Source of the DNA: Verrucomicrobiaceae bacterium
Lineage (GTDB): Bacteria > Verrucomicrobiota > Verrucomicrobiia > Verrucomicrobiales > Verrucomicrobiaceae
Length of the DNA stretch: 64,000 nucleotides
Direction: 5' to 3'
NCBI GenBank assembly: GCA_016713245.1
Contig: JADJPM010000004.1
Location: forward strand, 3,348,001-3,412,000
The position numbers and the translations under genes were made by a program. Below are positions 36,501 to 43,066 of the stretch, one piece after another. The notes below the pieces were generated by a model. The model searched no databases. It had not been told where the DNA came from and saw nothing but the letters and a program-made list of their open reading frames with translations. Numbering within the stretch: the stretch's first letter is position 1; each line of letters opens with the position of its first letter.

Positions 36501-38652
36501 TCTGCTGCGTGAATTTCGTCCACTGACGCGAATCGCTCCACTCGGGCACATTCGCGATCTGCACAGCGTTCGCCGCGCTGTCGGTGGTGCTGAGCAACAG
36601 ACGCGTCTCGTCATCACCCGCGACCCAGAAACGATACTGGCCGGTGACAGGAGGATGCACCCAGCCACGCATGCGCTGACCGAGATTGTCTGCCCAGTTT
36701 GTGGGCGCTTCAAAGGTCGTGCGTGTGTCACGTCCAGTGGGTGTGTTGGGATAGGCGGTGCTGCTGGTGAGATTGGCGATGAGGTTGCCGGCAATGTTCA
36801 GCCACCATTCCCGCAGGATGCCACCGCTACCGAGCTGGGTGGGAATGATGGTCCAGCGCACTTGAATGCTGCCAGTGGGCCCAAGCGAGGACTTCGCATT
36901 GATGGTGGCGGTGAAAACGCCAAGTGCCGAGGGCGTGCCGGAGATGAGGCCGGAAGTGGCATTGATGGAAAGCCCGGTCGGAAGACCGGTGGCGGACCAC
37001 GCCATGGTGCCCGGACCGGTGGCGGTCATCTGAAGCGAGACGCTTTGGTTGAGACGCGTCGTCTGATCTCCGGGCGATGTCACCACAGGCACATTGTCCG
37101 CGGAGACCTGGATGATTTTTGAAACCGAGAAGGGCCCGGTGGGCGAGATGGCAAAGAGCATCCAGTAGCCCGGCGTCATCACATTGAGATTCGCATGCGA
37201 ATGAACGGTGTAATTGCCCGCCGTGTCTTCCGTGAAGGGCAGATTGAGGAAGCGCAGGTCCGTGCCGACGCTGTGCGTGAGCGAGGAGAGCTTGATGAAG
37301 GTGAAGTTTTTCATGCCCGCAGTGGCTTTGACGCTGAAAGCCATGCCCGGGCCGATTGAAGCAGGAGCATCGTTGATGACCGGACGCGTGGCGAGCGTGC
37401 CGTTGGCATTGAAAAGGCATCCCGGCGTGTAGATCTGCGCATCACGATGGTCAGCCGCATTGCCGCTGAGACCGCCACCGCCGCTCCAAACGCGTCCGTC
37501 CGGCAGCAGCACGGCGAGCGAGTGGTAGTTCCGAGGCACGCTGGCATTCGCGGCGGCACGCCACTGGCCGGTGGAGGGATTCCAGATCTCCGGCGTGAGC
37601 ACGGTGCCAACGTCGCTGAACTTTTGAGTCGAATTGTTTCCGCCAATGACCATCACCTCGCCGTTCGGCAGCAAGACGCCATTGGAGAAGGTGCGTGCGT
37701 TGAGCATTGAACCGGTTTGCGTGACGACAGGCGTGGGGCCGTTGAAATCGACGATGTAGGCGAGATTGGTGGTGCCATTCGTCGTCGTGCGTCCAGACGC
37801 TTGCAGTACCTTACCAATATCAAACATCACCGCCGCGCCGTCTTTCGGGTAGAACGTGCCTGGCACATCGACCCCGGTGTCGGTCATGAGGCCGCTGAGG
37901 CTCGTCTGGTCAACCCAGTGCATGTTGTTGGTGGGGCCGCTGTGGAAGATTTTGCCGCTCGGCGCGAGGTGCAGCAAGGGATGCCAGATGGATTCAAAGG
38001 TGTTGTCCCCATGCGCCACGGTCCAGTTCATGTTCGTGTAGCGCTGCCAGCCGGTGCCTTCGATCCAGCGCTCGGAGGTGTTGCTGCCGCCACTGCCCAT
38101 GGCGGTGAAGACCTGGCCGTTCGGCAGAGCCACGCTGGTGTTGTACCAACGAGCATCCTGCATATTCGGCAGGGCGCTCCAGGTGTTGGTGCGCCAGTCG
38201 AAGATGCTGCTGAGCACCGTGGTGTTGCGTCCGCCATTCACCACCACGCGGCCATCCTTCAACAAGGCCACCCCACCGCAAAACATGTCATGACGCGAGT
38301 TGTTGAACTCGACGAACTGCCCCGTGCGATAGTCCCAAGTGGCCGCGTAAGTGAACTCCGGCCCTCCGGGGAAGGTCGTGCGCTGATTCGAGGCAAACGT
38401 GAGCAGGCGGCCATCCGGAAGCTGCGCACAAGTCACCGGAATGTGCGGCGTCCAAGGAATGATGGCGCTCCATGAACCGAGTCCGCGGCATTCTTCCGGC
38501 GAAGGCGGCAAAAGCTGCTGCGCGGTCGGCGTGAAGGCGGGAGCGAGTCGTGCGGCCTCGGCATAAAACGCATCGTCTTGAGCGTGGGTGACCTCATCGG
38601 CCCGGGCGAGCGTGCTGAGGAACAGGGCGGCGAGTAGGAGCGTGCGTTTCAT
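30571..38652 (-). CDS. 2693-residue secreted protein: galactose-oxidase-like copper enzyme with propeller, haem c, PA14, CBM6 and Ig domains
   Basis: The signal peptide (MKRTLLLAALFLSTLARA) is followed by a galactose-oxidase-like kelch domain (about 50-420) and its C-terminal E-set domain (about 425-520). The copper and radical residues align with galactose oxidase: Cys125 (HDMFCGG), Tyr170 (ARWYNTS), Tyr376-His377 (RNYHSLAVLLPDGR) and His460 (SLTHSVGTDLRF). Next come Ig-like (520-605), PA14 (610-765), Ig-like and PKD (775-945), a YVTN-type propeller (950-1310), c-type haem motifs CAGCH (about 1348) and CASCH (about 1474), Ig-like pairs, CBM6 (about 1762-1909), a second PA14 (about 2109-2231) and a Verrucomicrobia-type C-terminal module (DGDDLADLLEYALGTP). 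It overlaps the upstream MbnP-MbnH gene by ATGA, so the two are co-translated. Confidence 0.9.
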   Translation of the reverse strand: MKRTLLLAALFLSTLARADEVTHAQDDAFYAEAARLAPAFTPTAQQLLPPSPEECRGLGSWSAIIPWTPHIPVTCAQLPDGRLLTFASNQRTTFPGGPEFTYAATWDYRTGQFVEFNNSRHDMFCGGVALLKDGRVVVNGGRNTTVLSSIFDWRTNTWSALPNMQDARWYNTSVALPNGQVFTAMGSGGSNTSERWIEGTGWQRYTNMNWTVAHGDNTFESIWHPLLHLAPSGKIFHSGPTNNMHWVDQTSLSGLMTDTGVDVPGTFYPKDGAAVMFDIGKVLQASGRTTTNGTTNLAYIVDFNGPTPVVTQTGSMLNARTFSNGVLLPNGEVMVIGGNNSTQKFSDVGTVLTPEIWNPSTGQWRAAANASVPRNYHSLAVLLPDGRVWSGGGGLSGNAADHRDAQIYTPGCLFNANGTLATRPVINDAPASIGPGMAFSVKATAGMKNFTFIKLSSLTHSVGTDLRFLNLPFTEDTAGNYTVHSHANLNVMTPGYWMLFAISPTGPFSVSKIIQVSADNVPVVTSPGDQTTRLNQSVSLQMTATGPGTMAWSATGLPTGLSINATSGLISGTPSALGVFTATINAKSSLGPTGSIQVRWTIIPTQLGSGGILREWWLNIAGNLIANLTSSTAYPNTPTGRDTRTTFEAPTNWADNLGQRMRGWVHPPVTGQYRFWVAGDDETRLLLSTTDSAANAVQIANVPEWSDSRQWTKFTQQTSALITLQAGQRYYIEALMKEGAGGDNLAVAWEIPGTASGPVVIDGLYLTPWSINQPPVIANPGAQTNVVGNAVTLQINATDAENDALTYSATGLPAGLSIAPATGRITGTPTTAATSNVVVSVSDGKNAAVTAAFTFTINAPLTLGALTGAPAPVNTAITFTATSTGGLNPQFKWNFGDGSADTAFSSAKTATKTFATPGRYIVTVTARDATGRELIASFRQGVHAVLTTAQPRVSSTMAYQVRSGANARLWVVNPDQDSVTVFDAVTRARSGIIATGSAPRSVAIASDGNAWIVNSESASISIINTSLALAQTVTLPRGSRPYGIVFDSTGNTAYVSLQDTGRVIKIARTAPSTIAGTATVGSDVRHLSISADGTKLYATRFITPRLPGEETAVVTSQSGTTKFGGQVAVITTATMAVAKTIILEHSNETDSSIAGRGIPNYLGPAVISPDGRTAWVPSKKDNIKRGMLRDNQPLTHDSAVRSITSRIDLTTDAEDFAARIDYNDAGIAVTGCYEPKGMYLFTALEGSREVAVVDSHGKRELLRFTAGRAPQGVVTSPDGRTVFVHNFMDRSVTIHNASALIDGAETAPTLTATLACITTEKLAANILNGKQLFYDSADQRLALQQYVSCAGCHNDGGQDGRVWDFTGFGEGLRNNISLKGHANHGPAHWTGNFDEIQDFEGQIRGFAGGLGLIATGTPHPPLGTANAGRSTDLDALAAYVNSLATTGNSPNRNTNGTLTADATAGQTLFKQLNCASCHSGTRFTNSALNVFRDIGTIKPTSGKRLNGALTGFDVPTLRGLWNTAPYLHDGRAATLAEAVSAHQGVTLTATQMTQLVAYLSQIEDSTVSAPAPINIVLATASTNVTSTFAVTGTLSEAATGFVVGDITITGGTISGFTLTGTAFNFNVTPTAANIQISIAAGKMTDSLGVANLASNVLNITNGSDVTKPTITLTTASNSVSAPFVVTITPSETITGLALADFAVTNGTASALTSSSVTITPTTAGVVTVQLPAGSVADAAGNTNTASNTLNVTFTPPVVVTRVLLQAEDFDAGAQGAAYNDTEAENFGLTWGGFSYRTSGVDIEASGDTDGTPSVGWTAAGEWLRFTKDLSPGTYELSARAATPLAGPAQIRVVVNGTAVSTFNITSTGGWLTWRTFTLPNVTINANGSSTIRLEFVNGGVNLNWVELRNTSAPDTTKPSVQLATSSTSVNAPFTVNATFSEPVTGVALTDFVVTNGTASNLTGSGAAYSIRVTPTANGAVAITMPANAASDAAGNTSTASNALSVTYTAPSDPLPTVVLSTASSTVTGSFTVNAQFSETVTGLLGTEFTVTNGTVTGLSGSGSLWIATVQPTATGVVAVSLPANVALDSAGQGNTASNTLSTNYAPVTRQNGITADYFAGLNFDQLRFSRIDPTINFIWTAAPDSRLPSDNFSVRWHGCVIPRATGLHTFNTRSDDGVRLWVNNVLIIDNWTNHGETWDYGSINLQAGVPVVMKMEFYEASGESVAQLWWEGPTHGYEVIPTNALLINENGMNAAPYPASFAEWLASPRSNGNTLNADGDDLADLLEYALGTPAGSGVSSGDALNIENGIASLTKATSIADLRWFLESTSDLKAWAALNIAPAVIDNQDGTETLRWTLPERANGIIRLRVQRLGGSETAATPPQAWSTLALTAGIQSIGVQTLNAPIFTGLVHSVSGRSLFLSDASYLPALVEEGAKYYVELRNGPLAGHRLDLSLVGDRALVIDAESPRNTLAELPASLTGIQIAVHKHVTLGDVFAKKALRGSTSASSADQVLFLENGSFRTFWLFQSGNTLQWTASGDATLSNADATIIAPGSGVLFKSALTTARSLFITGRVRTTPFAIRVSEGNQFLTAPWPLAASPNSLAMLTGFLASINPNTADTLQLWKGDATPGSSGYTGLWLFKNSLTGTASWSYTTDAALRSQNATLLFPLNRAFFLKPAVGTRGEWIVPAP

Positions 38653-40334
38653 CGGGAGGCGGTGGCGGTCGTTTGAGTGAAAGTTTCGTCGGTGAGAGCT
38701 TTGAGGAAGGCCACGAGGTCGGCCTTCTCGGTCGCGGTGAGCTGGATGCCCGCTTCGGGATGCTTCGCGAGATTCGGATCGAGCGTGTCACTGCGCCGCA
38801 CGCCGCTGCTGTAGTGCTCGACGACTTCTTCGAGCGTGCTGAAGCGTCCGTCGTGCATGTAGGGCGCGGTGAGGGCGATGTTGCGCAGGCTGGGGACCTT
38901 GAACTTGCCACGGTCCGCCGCGTTCTTGGTCACCGCCATGCGTCCGATGTCATCCGCAGCGAGTTCGAGGCCGTTGTTGGCGAATTGACTGCTCACAAAC
39001 AGCGTGCCGCCGTGGCAGTGAAAGCAGTCCGCTCCGTGAAGGCCACGCTTGGGATCAAACTCGGTGACAAAGAGCTGAAGACCGCGTTTTTCACTCTCTC
39101 TGAGCTCGGCGAGCTTTCTCGCGGCGCGATCATACTTCGAGTCCTGCGAGACGAGTGTGAGCAAAAACTGCTCCAATGCCGCCGCAAGGCGGTCTGCGGT
39201 GATCTCCGGCGTGCCGAATGCCTTTTGGAAGGCCTCGCCTTCGTTTTGAAGCTTCGCGAGGACGTTGGGCAGCGTCTCGTTCATCTCGGCGTGATCTTGA
39301 ATCGGCATGAGGACCTGCTCACGCAGCGTGGCCGCCCGACCATCCCAGAAGAAGCCCGTGCCCCAAGCGAGATTGAAGAGCGGCATGGCATTGCGCTTTC
39401 CGATCTGCTTCTCGGCGCCGAGGCTGAATCGGCGTGCATCGGCAAAGGCAAGCTTTTGATCGTGGCAGGAAGCGCAGGATTGCGTGCCGTTGATCGAGAG
39501 ACGCGTGTCGTGGAAAAGGCGGCGACCGAGCTCAATGCCCGCCTCGCTCATCGGCGGCAGTTTCACCTGTGGAAAGCGCTGCGTGATCGGCGGCGCGGCG
39601 GAGCCAGCTGCGGCAAGGTGCTTCTGATACAGGTCGTAGCTCACGCCGGTGACGCAAAAGGCCTTTTCGAGGTTCGCCTTCAGGCGAGCGGCCGTCGGAT
39701 CGCCCTCACGCGAGTGAGTGGAAGTCTCCGTGATTCCTTCCAGCGCCTTCGCCACATCGAGATCGACGGAAATCGTCATCGGCCGACCACCTGCAAACTC
39801 CACCGGAAGTTCCACCGTCGTGAGCTGCGGGGCATTGGCGAGGTGATACGAAAAGCCGTCTTCCCCTCGGCGACCTTCCAGCGCCATGAAAATGAAGCCG
39901 CCCATCAGTCCCCAATGCAGGCCGTTCACCTGCGGATTCAGCGGGTGATCCGGCGGAAAGACATTGGGATCCATCTGGTTGATCTTTTCCTCCACGCCGA
40001 GGCGAAACCGCACGGCCGTGTAGTGCCCGGCGGGCATGCCCGAACCTTCCGCGGTCGTTTTGCCACCTCCGAAGCTCAGATGCGCAAACCAGTCCTGCGA
40101 GTCGAGCCAAGCCCCGTCGGCCTTTTTCACCGCGAGGCCCGAAAGGAGGGTGTCCAGCCGGGTCACGCGACTGCCGGAGGCTCCCTCGGCCGCCATCCGA
40201 AACTCAAGCCGGAAGGCATCCGCCGCCTGAGCCGTCGCCACGCTCACCAAGGCCATCCCGACCACCCACAACGCCTTCAGCCCACGCCGGAAAGGCGTTT
40301 GGGAGAGGTTGAGCGGGTCGGAAATGAAAAGCAT
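38649..40334 (-). CDS. MbnP-like copper-binding domain fused to MbnH-like di-haem cytochrome c peroxidase
   Basis: 561 residues from the ATG at 40334; an ATG at 40361 adds 9 residues but would include an inverted repeat. A signal segment (LKALWVVGMALVSVATAQA) precedes the MbnP-like domain (about 40-225) with the typical LNPQVNGLHWGLMGGFIFM and FSYHLA motifs. The second part is a di-haem peroxidase: CASCH at about 287-291, CFHCH at about 437-441, and AGIELGRRLFHDTRLS and APYMHDGRFSTLEEV as in MauG/CcpA-like enzymes. In studied pairs MbnH converts a Trp of MbnP to kynurenine, creating a Cu site; here both are one polypeptide. Its stop overlaps the start of the giant copper-oxidase gene by 4 bp, pointing to one periplasmic copper redox system. 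Confidence 0.88.
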   Translation of the reverse strand: MLFISDPLNLSQTPFRRGLKALWVVGMALVSVATAQAADAFRLEFRMAAEGASGSRVTRLDTLLSGLAVKKADGAWLDSQDWFAHLSFGGGKTTAEGSGMPAGHYTAVRFRLGVEEKINQMDPNVFPPDHPLNPQVNGLHWGLMGGFIFMALEGRRGEDGFSYHLANAPQLTTVELPVEFAGGRPMTISVDLDVAKALEGITETSTHSREGDPTAARLKANLEKAFCVTGVSYDLYQKHLAAAGSAAPPITQRFPQVKLPPMSEAGIELGRRLFHDTRLSINGTQSCASCHDQKLAFADARRFSLGAEKQIGKRNAMPLFNLAWGTGFFWDGRAATLREQVLMPIQDHAEMNETLPNVLAKLQNEGEAFQKAFGTPEITADRLAAALEQFLLTLVSQDSKYDRAARKLAELRESEKRGLQLFVTEFDPKRGLHGADCFHCHGGTLFVSSQFANNGLELAADDIGRMAVTKNAADRGKFKVPSLRNIALTAPYMHDGRFSTLEEVVEHYSSGVRRSDTLDPNLAKHPEAGIQLTATEKADLVAFLKALTDETFTQTTATASR

Positions 40335-40336
40335 AT

Positions 40337-40358
40337 CTGATACAATGAGCAGTATCAG
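40337..40358. promoter_or_regulatory. Inverted repeat CTGATAC-N8-GTATCAG at the start of the copper operon
   Basis: A perfect 7-bp dyad lies just upstream of the ATG at 40334; the half-site TGATACAAT recurs as a direct repeat at 40407-40415. The surrounding 40360-40450 is strongly AT-rich, as expected for a promoter. This is a candidate operator for the MbnP-MbnH/galactose-oxidase operon; the regulator is unknown. Confidence 0.5.
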
Positions 40359-40520
40359 CATAGTAAATTATAATTTCCATCTTCAATCAACCGTGAATTT
40401 GATAATTTTGATACAATAAACTGAATAAATTCGCAATTATGAGATGATTCACGCCGGAAGAAGACCCAGTGCTCCCCTGCCCCGATTGGCCGAGCTCCCG
40501 CCCGTATAGGCGAAGCCTTT

Positions 40521-40698
40521 GGACTGCGGCAGCCTGCTGCCGCTTGTCCGAGGCAGCCCTGCTGCCGCCGCTGTCCTTAGGCACACGAATCGCTCACTGT
40601 CGGCTCAACGGTGACCATCAGAGAAGGCTGCGAGTGCCTTTTCACGCTCGACGGCCAGCAGGCTGGCCTCCTGCAAGCGGCAGCAGGCTGCCGCAGTC
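40521..40698. repeat. Long inverted repeat with perfect 26-bp arms, GC-rich
   Basis: The 26-bp arms 40521-40546 and 40673-40698 are exact complements (they begin GGACTGCGGCAGCCTG). Inside, CAGCC/GGCTG motifs repeat, including GGCCAGCAGGCTGGCC at 40651-40666. The element lies between the promoter of the copper operon and the end of the flavoprotein gene. No gene is seen in 40362-40767. Confidence 0.85.
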
Positions 40699-40767
40699 CA
40701 GGGGCTCGACTCGCCATGCGCAAACGGCATGCTGCCATCACGACGGTGACGTCCGCATGCCCGAAAC

Positions 40768-41931
40768 TCAATACACGTCCCGGCGGTAGCGCTTGGCGTC
40801 TTTGAGAGCCTGCATGTAGGCCACCGCTTCCTCGGGCGATTTACCGCCTTGCTGCTCGATGATGGTGTGGAGCGCTTTGTCCACATCCAGCGCCATGCGG
40901 GCGGCATCGCCGCAGACGTAAAAGATCGCCCCCTGCTCCAGCCATTGCCAGAGCTCGGCGGCGTGTTCGAGCATGCGATGCTGAACATAAATCTTCTCCG
41001 CCTGATCGCGGCTCCAGGCTGTGGTGAGCTTCGTCAGCGTGCCATCGGCCAGCCAGGCTTCGAATTCGTCTTTGTAGAAGAAGCAGCTCTTTTCGCTCAC
41101 CTCGCCGAAAAACAGCCAGGCCTTGCCTTTCGCCTGCGTGGCCTGCCGCTCCTCCAAAAAGGCGCGGAAGGGCGCGATGCCTGTTCCTGGGCCGCACATG
41201 ATGATGGGCGTCTCCTCCTGCGGTTCCGGCAGGCGGAAGCCTTTGCCGTGATTCACAAAGCACGGAATGAGCGTCTCACCCGGCGTCACCCGCTCCGCAA
41301 GGAACGTGGAAGCCACCCCGCCACGGGCGCGACCATGGCTGGTATAGCGCACGGTGGCCACGGTGAGATGCACCTCATCCGGGTGCGCTTTTTGACTGCT
41401 ACTGATCGAGTAGAGGCGGATGTTCAGCTTCTTCTGCGTGGCCATGAACTCCTCCGGCGTGAACTTCGCCGTCGGATTTTCCAAGAGGAGGTCGATCACA
41501 AAGCGACCCCACAGGTAGCCTTTGAGTTCCTCCTTCTTCTCCGGCTGGGAAAGCTCCGCCAGCGGCGTGTTGCCACCGGTTTTTTCGACGATGGCCTTGA
41601 TGAGCTTGTTGTCGATCTCCGTGATGAGCGTGGCCTCGATCAAAGCCCGTCGAATCGGCACTTCGCTGCCGTTTTTCGGATGCTTCACGATCTCGTCCCC
41701 ACTGAAACCCAACGCGGAGAGAGTATCGGCGACGAGTTGCGGATCATTCGTCGGCTGCACCGCCAGCGAATCGCCCGGCGTGTATTCGAGCCCGCTGCCC
41801 GCGAGATCGATCTCGTAATGCGCCGTGTGCTTCGGCGCACCGGGGCCGCTGAGGTCGAACAGGCGCTTCACTTTCGCGATGCAGGGATTTTTGACATTGT
41901 ACACCGGTTTACCGGCCTCGGGAGTGCTCAT
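40768..41931 (-). CDS. CysJ-like flavoprotein reductase (FAD/NADPH domains only)
   Basis: 387 residues, lacking the N-terminal flavodoxin domain of sulfite reductase alpha. The FAD-binding domain shows the connecting region (LEYTPGDSLAVQPTNDP), RLYSISSSQKAHPDEVHLTV and GVASTFLAERV; the NADPH domain shows CGPGTGIAPFRAFLEERQ, WLFFGEVSEKSCFFYKDE, IYVQHRML and FYVCGDAARMALDV. It resembles the 'sulfite reductase subunit alpha' reductase module that pairs with a separate hemoprotein, or a ferredoxin/flavodoxin-NADPH reductase. No cysI, cysH or nir gene is adjacent. It is divergent from the patatin gene. Confidence 0.88.
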   Translation of the reverse strand: MSTPEAGKPVYNVKNPCIAKVKRLFDLSGPGAPKHTAHYEIDLAGSGLEYTPGDSLAVQPTNDPQLVADTLSALGFSGDEIVKHPKNGSEVPIRRALIEATLITEIDNKLIKAIVEKTGGNTPLAELSQPEKKEELKGYLWGRFVIDLLLENPTAKFTPEEFMATQKKLNIRLYSISSSQKAHPDEVHLTVATVRYTSHGRARGGVASTFLAERVTPGETLIPCFVNHGKGFRLPEPQEETPIIMCGPGTGIAPFRAFLEERQATQAKGKAWLFFGEVSEKSCFFYKDEFEAWLADGTLTKLTTAWSRDQAEKIYVQHRMLEHAAELWQWLEQGAIFYVCGDAARMALDVDKALHTIIEQQGGKSPEEAVAYMQALKDAKRYRRDVY

Positions 41932-42052
41932 GGGAATGAGCGCAGGCTATCGCAATGGCAGACGCCATGTCAAAGCGAGAGCCGAATGATCCGGCGATTT
42001 TTGAATCTTTGCCGCGTGGGTGGTTCTAAGCCTCCAACAACCCACGCAGGCC

Positions 42053-43066
42053 ATGAACGCCAATCTTCGTCCACCGTTTCGGGGATGGAGCCGTGCTGAA
42101 GAAAGCCAAAAGCACGGCTCAGGGGGAGAAAACACGCCGCGCATCGGCCTCGTGCTCAGCAGCGGCGGCTCACGCGGGATCGCGCATGCGGGTGTGATCC
42201 AGGTGCTGGAGGAAAACGCCATCCCCATCGCCGCCGTGGCCGGATGCAGCATGGGAGCTTATGTGGGCGCTTTGTGGGCCGCCGGACTCGATGGCCAGGC
42301 CCTCGAAGAGCGTGCCCGCGAAATCAAAGACCGCGCCACCTTCAAGAAGCTGCTCGATTTCATCGTCCCGCCTTCCGAAGGCCTCATCAGGGGCGAAAAG
42401 ATCCGCCAGCATCTGGAGCGTGACCTGGGCGACCGCACCTTCGCCGACCTCGAACGCGAACTCATCGTCGTCGCCACCGATCTCGACCGCCTCATGCCAC
42501 ATGTCTTTGATCGGGGTCGCGTTTCCACGGCGGTGCATGCCAGCGCCGCCATCCCAGCCATCTGCGCTCCGGTGCATCTCGATGGCCGCCGCTTCACCGA
42601 TGGCGGCGCGAGCGAGCCACTGCCGGTGGGATTGTTGAAGCAGCACTGCCACGTCGATCATGTCATCGCCGTGAATGTGATGCCCGCACCGCATGATTTT
42701 GAGGCGGGCCATGATGCGGCCTTCGGCGTGCGAAGCGAAGCGCCGCATCATCCTCTCAGTCGCCTGCTCAAGCGTCTCTGGCACCAAGTGAACCTCCTCG
42801 CCGAGGGCAATGTGCTCGACACCTTCCGCCGCGCTTTGATGGCCGCGCAGCTGCGCCTCATCGTCAAAGAGGAGGCAGCGGCCGATGTGGTGATTCATCC
42901 ACGCTTCACCGTCTCGAACTGGCACGACTTCGAAAACTTCGGCCACTACCTCCAGGCCGGGCGTGATGCCGCCACCGCGGCACTTCCGGCCATCCGTGCG
43001 CTTCTTCAACCCACCCATACACCCCTCGCACGCCATGAAACCCGACTGGAACACCTCGCCTCGTGA
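42053..43066 (+). CDS. Patatin-like phospholipase (RssA type)
   Basis: 337 residues from the ATG at 42053 (MNANLRPPFRGW). The Ser-Asp dyad is intact: oxyanion-hole GLVLSSGGSRGIAHAG, nucleophile GCSMGAY, and catalytic Asp in FTDGGASEPLP. It resembles the short bacterial RssA/NTE-like group that hydrolyses phospholipids or lysophospholipids at the membrane. Its 3' end overlaps the start of the ligase gene by 32 bp, so the two genes are probably translated together: a lipase that could release fatty acids and an acyl-activating enzyme that could adenylate them (inference). Confidence 0.9.
   Translation: MNANLRPPFRGWSRAEESQKHGSGGENTPRIGLVLSSGGSRGIAHAGVIQVLEENAIPIAAVAGCSMGAYVGALWAAGLDGQALEERAREIKDRATFKKLLDFIVPPSEGLIRGEKIRQHLERDLGDRTFADLERELIVVATDLDRLMPHVFDRGRVSTAVHASAAIPAICAPVHLDGRRFTDGGASEPLPVGLLKQHCHVDHVIAVNVMPAPHDFEAGHDAAFGVRSEAPHHPLSRLLKRLWHQVNLLAEGNVLDTFRRALMAAQLRLIVKEEAAADVVIHPRFTVSNWHDFENFGHYLQAGRDAATAALPAIRALLQPTHTPLARHETRLEHLAS

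Noticed and set aside
35560..37122. 520-codon plus-strand open frame inside the giant gene, and others at 31303-32778 and 33331-34761
   Set aside because: All are antisense to well-defined domains (PA14, propeller, haem motifs) of the 2693-residue protein and show shadow composition.
38673..40340. 555-codon plus-strand open frame opposite the MbnP-MbnH gene
   Set aside because: The minus strand encodes both haem motifs and MbnP signatures with a signal peptide; the plus frame has none.
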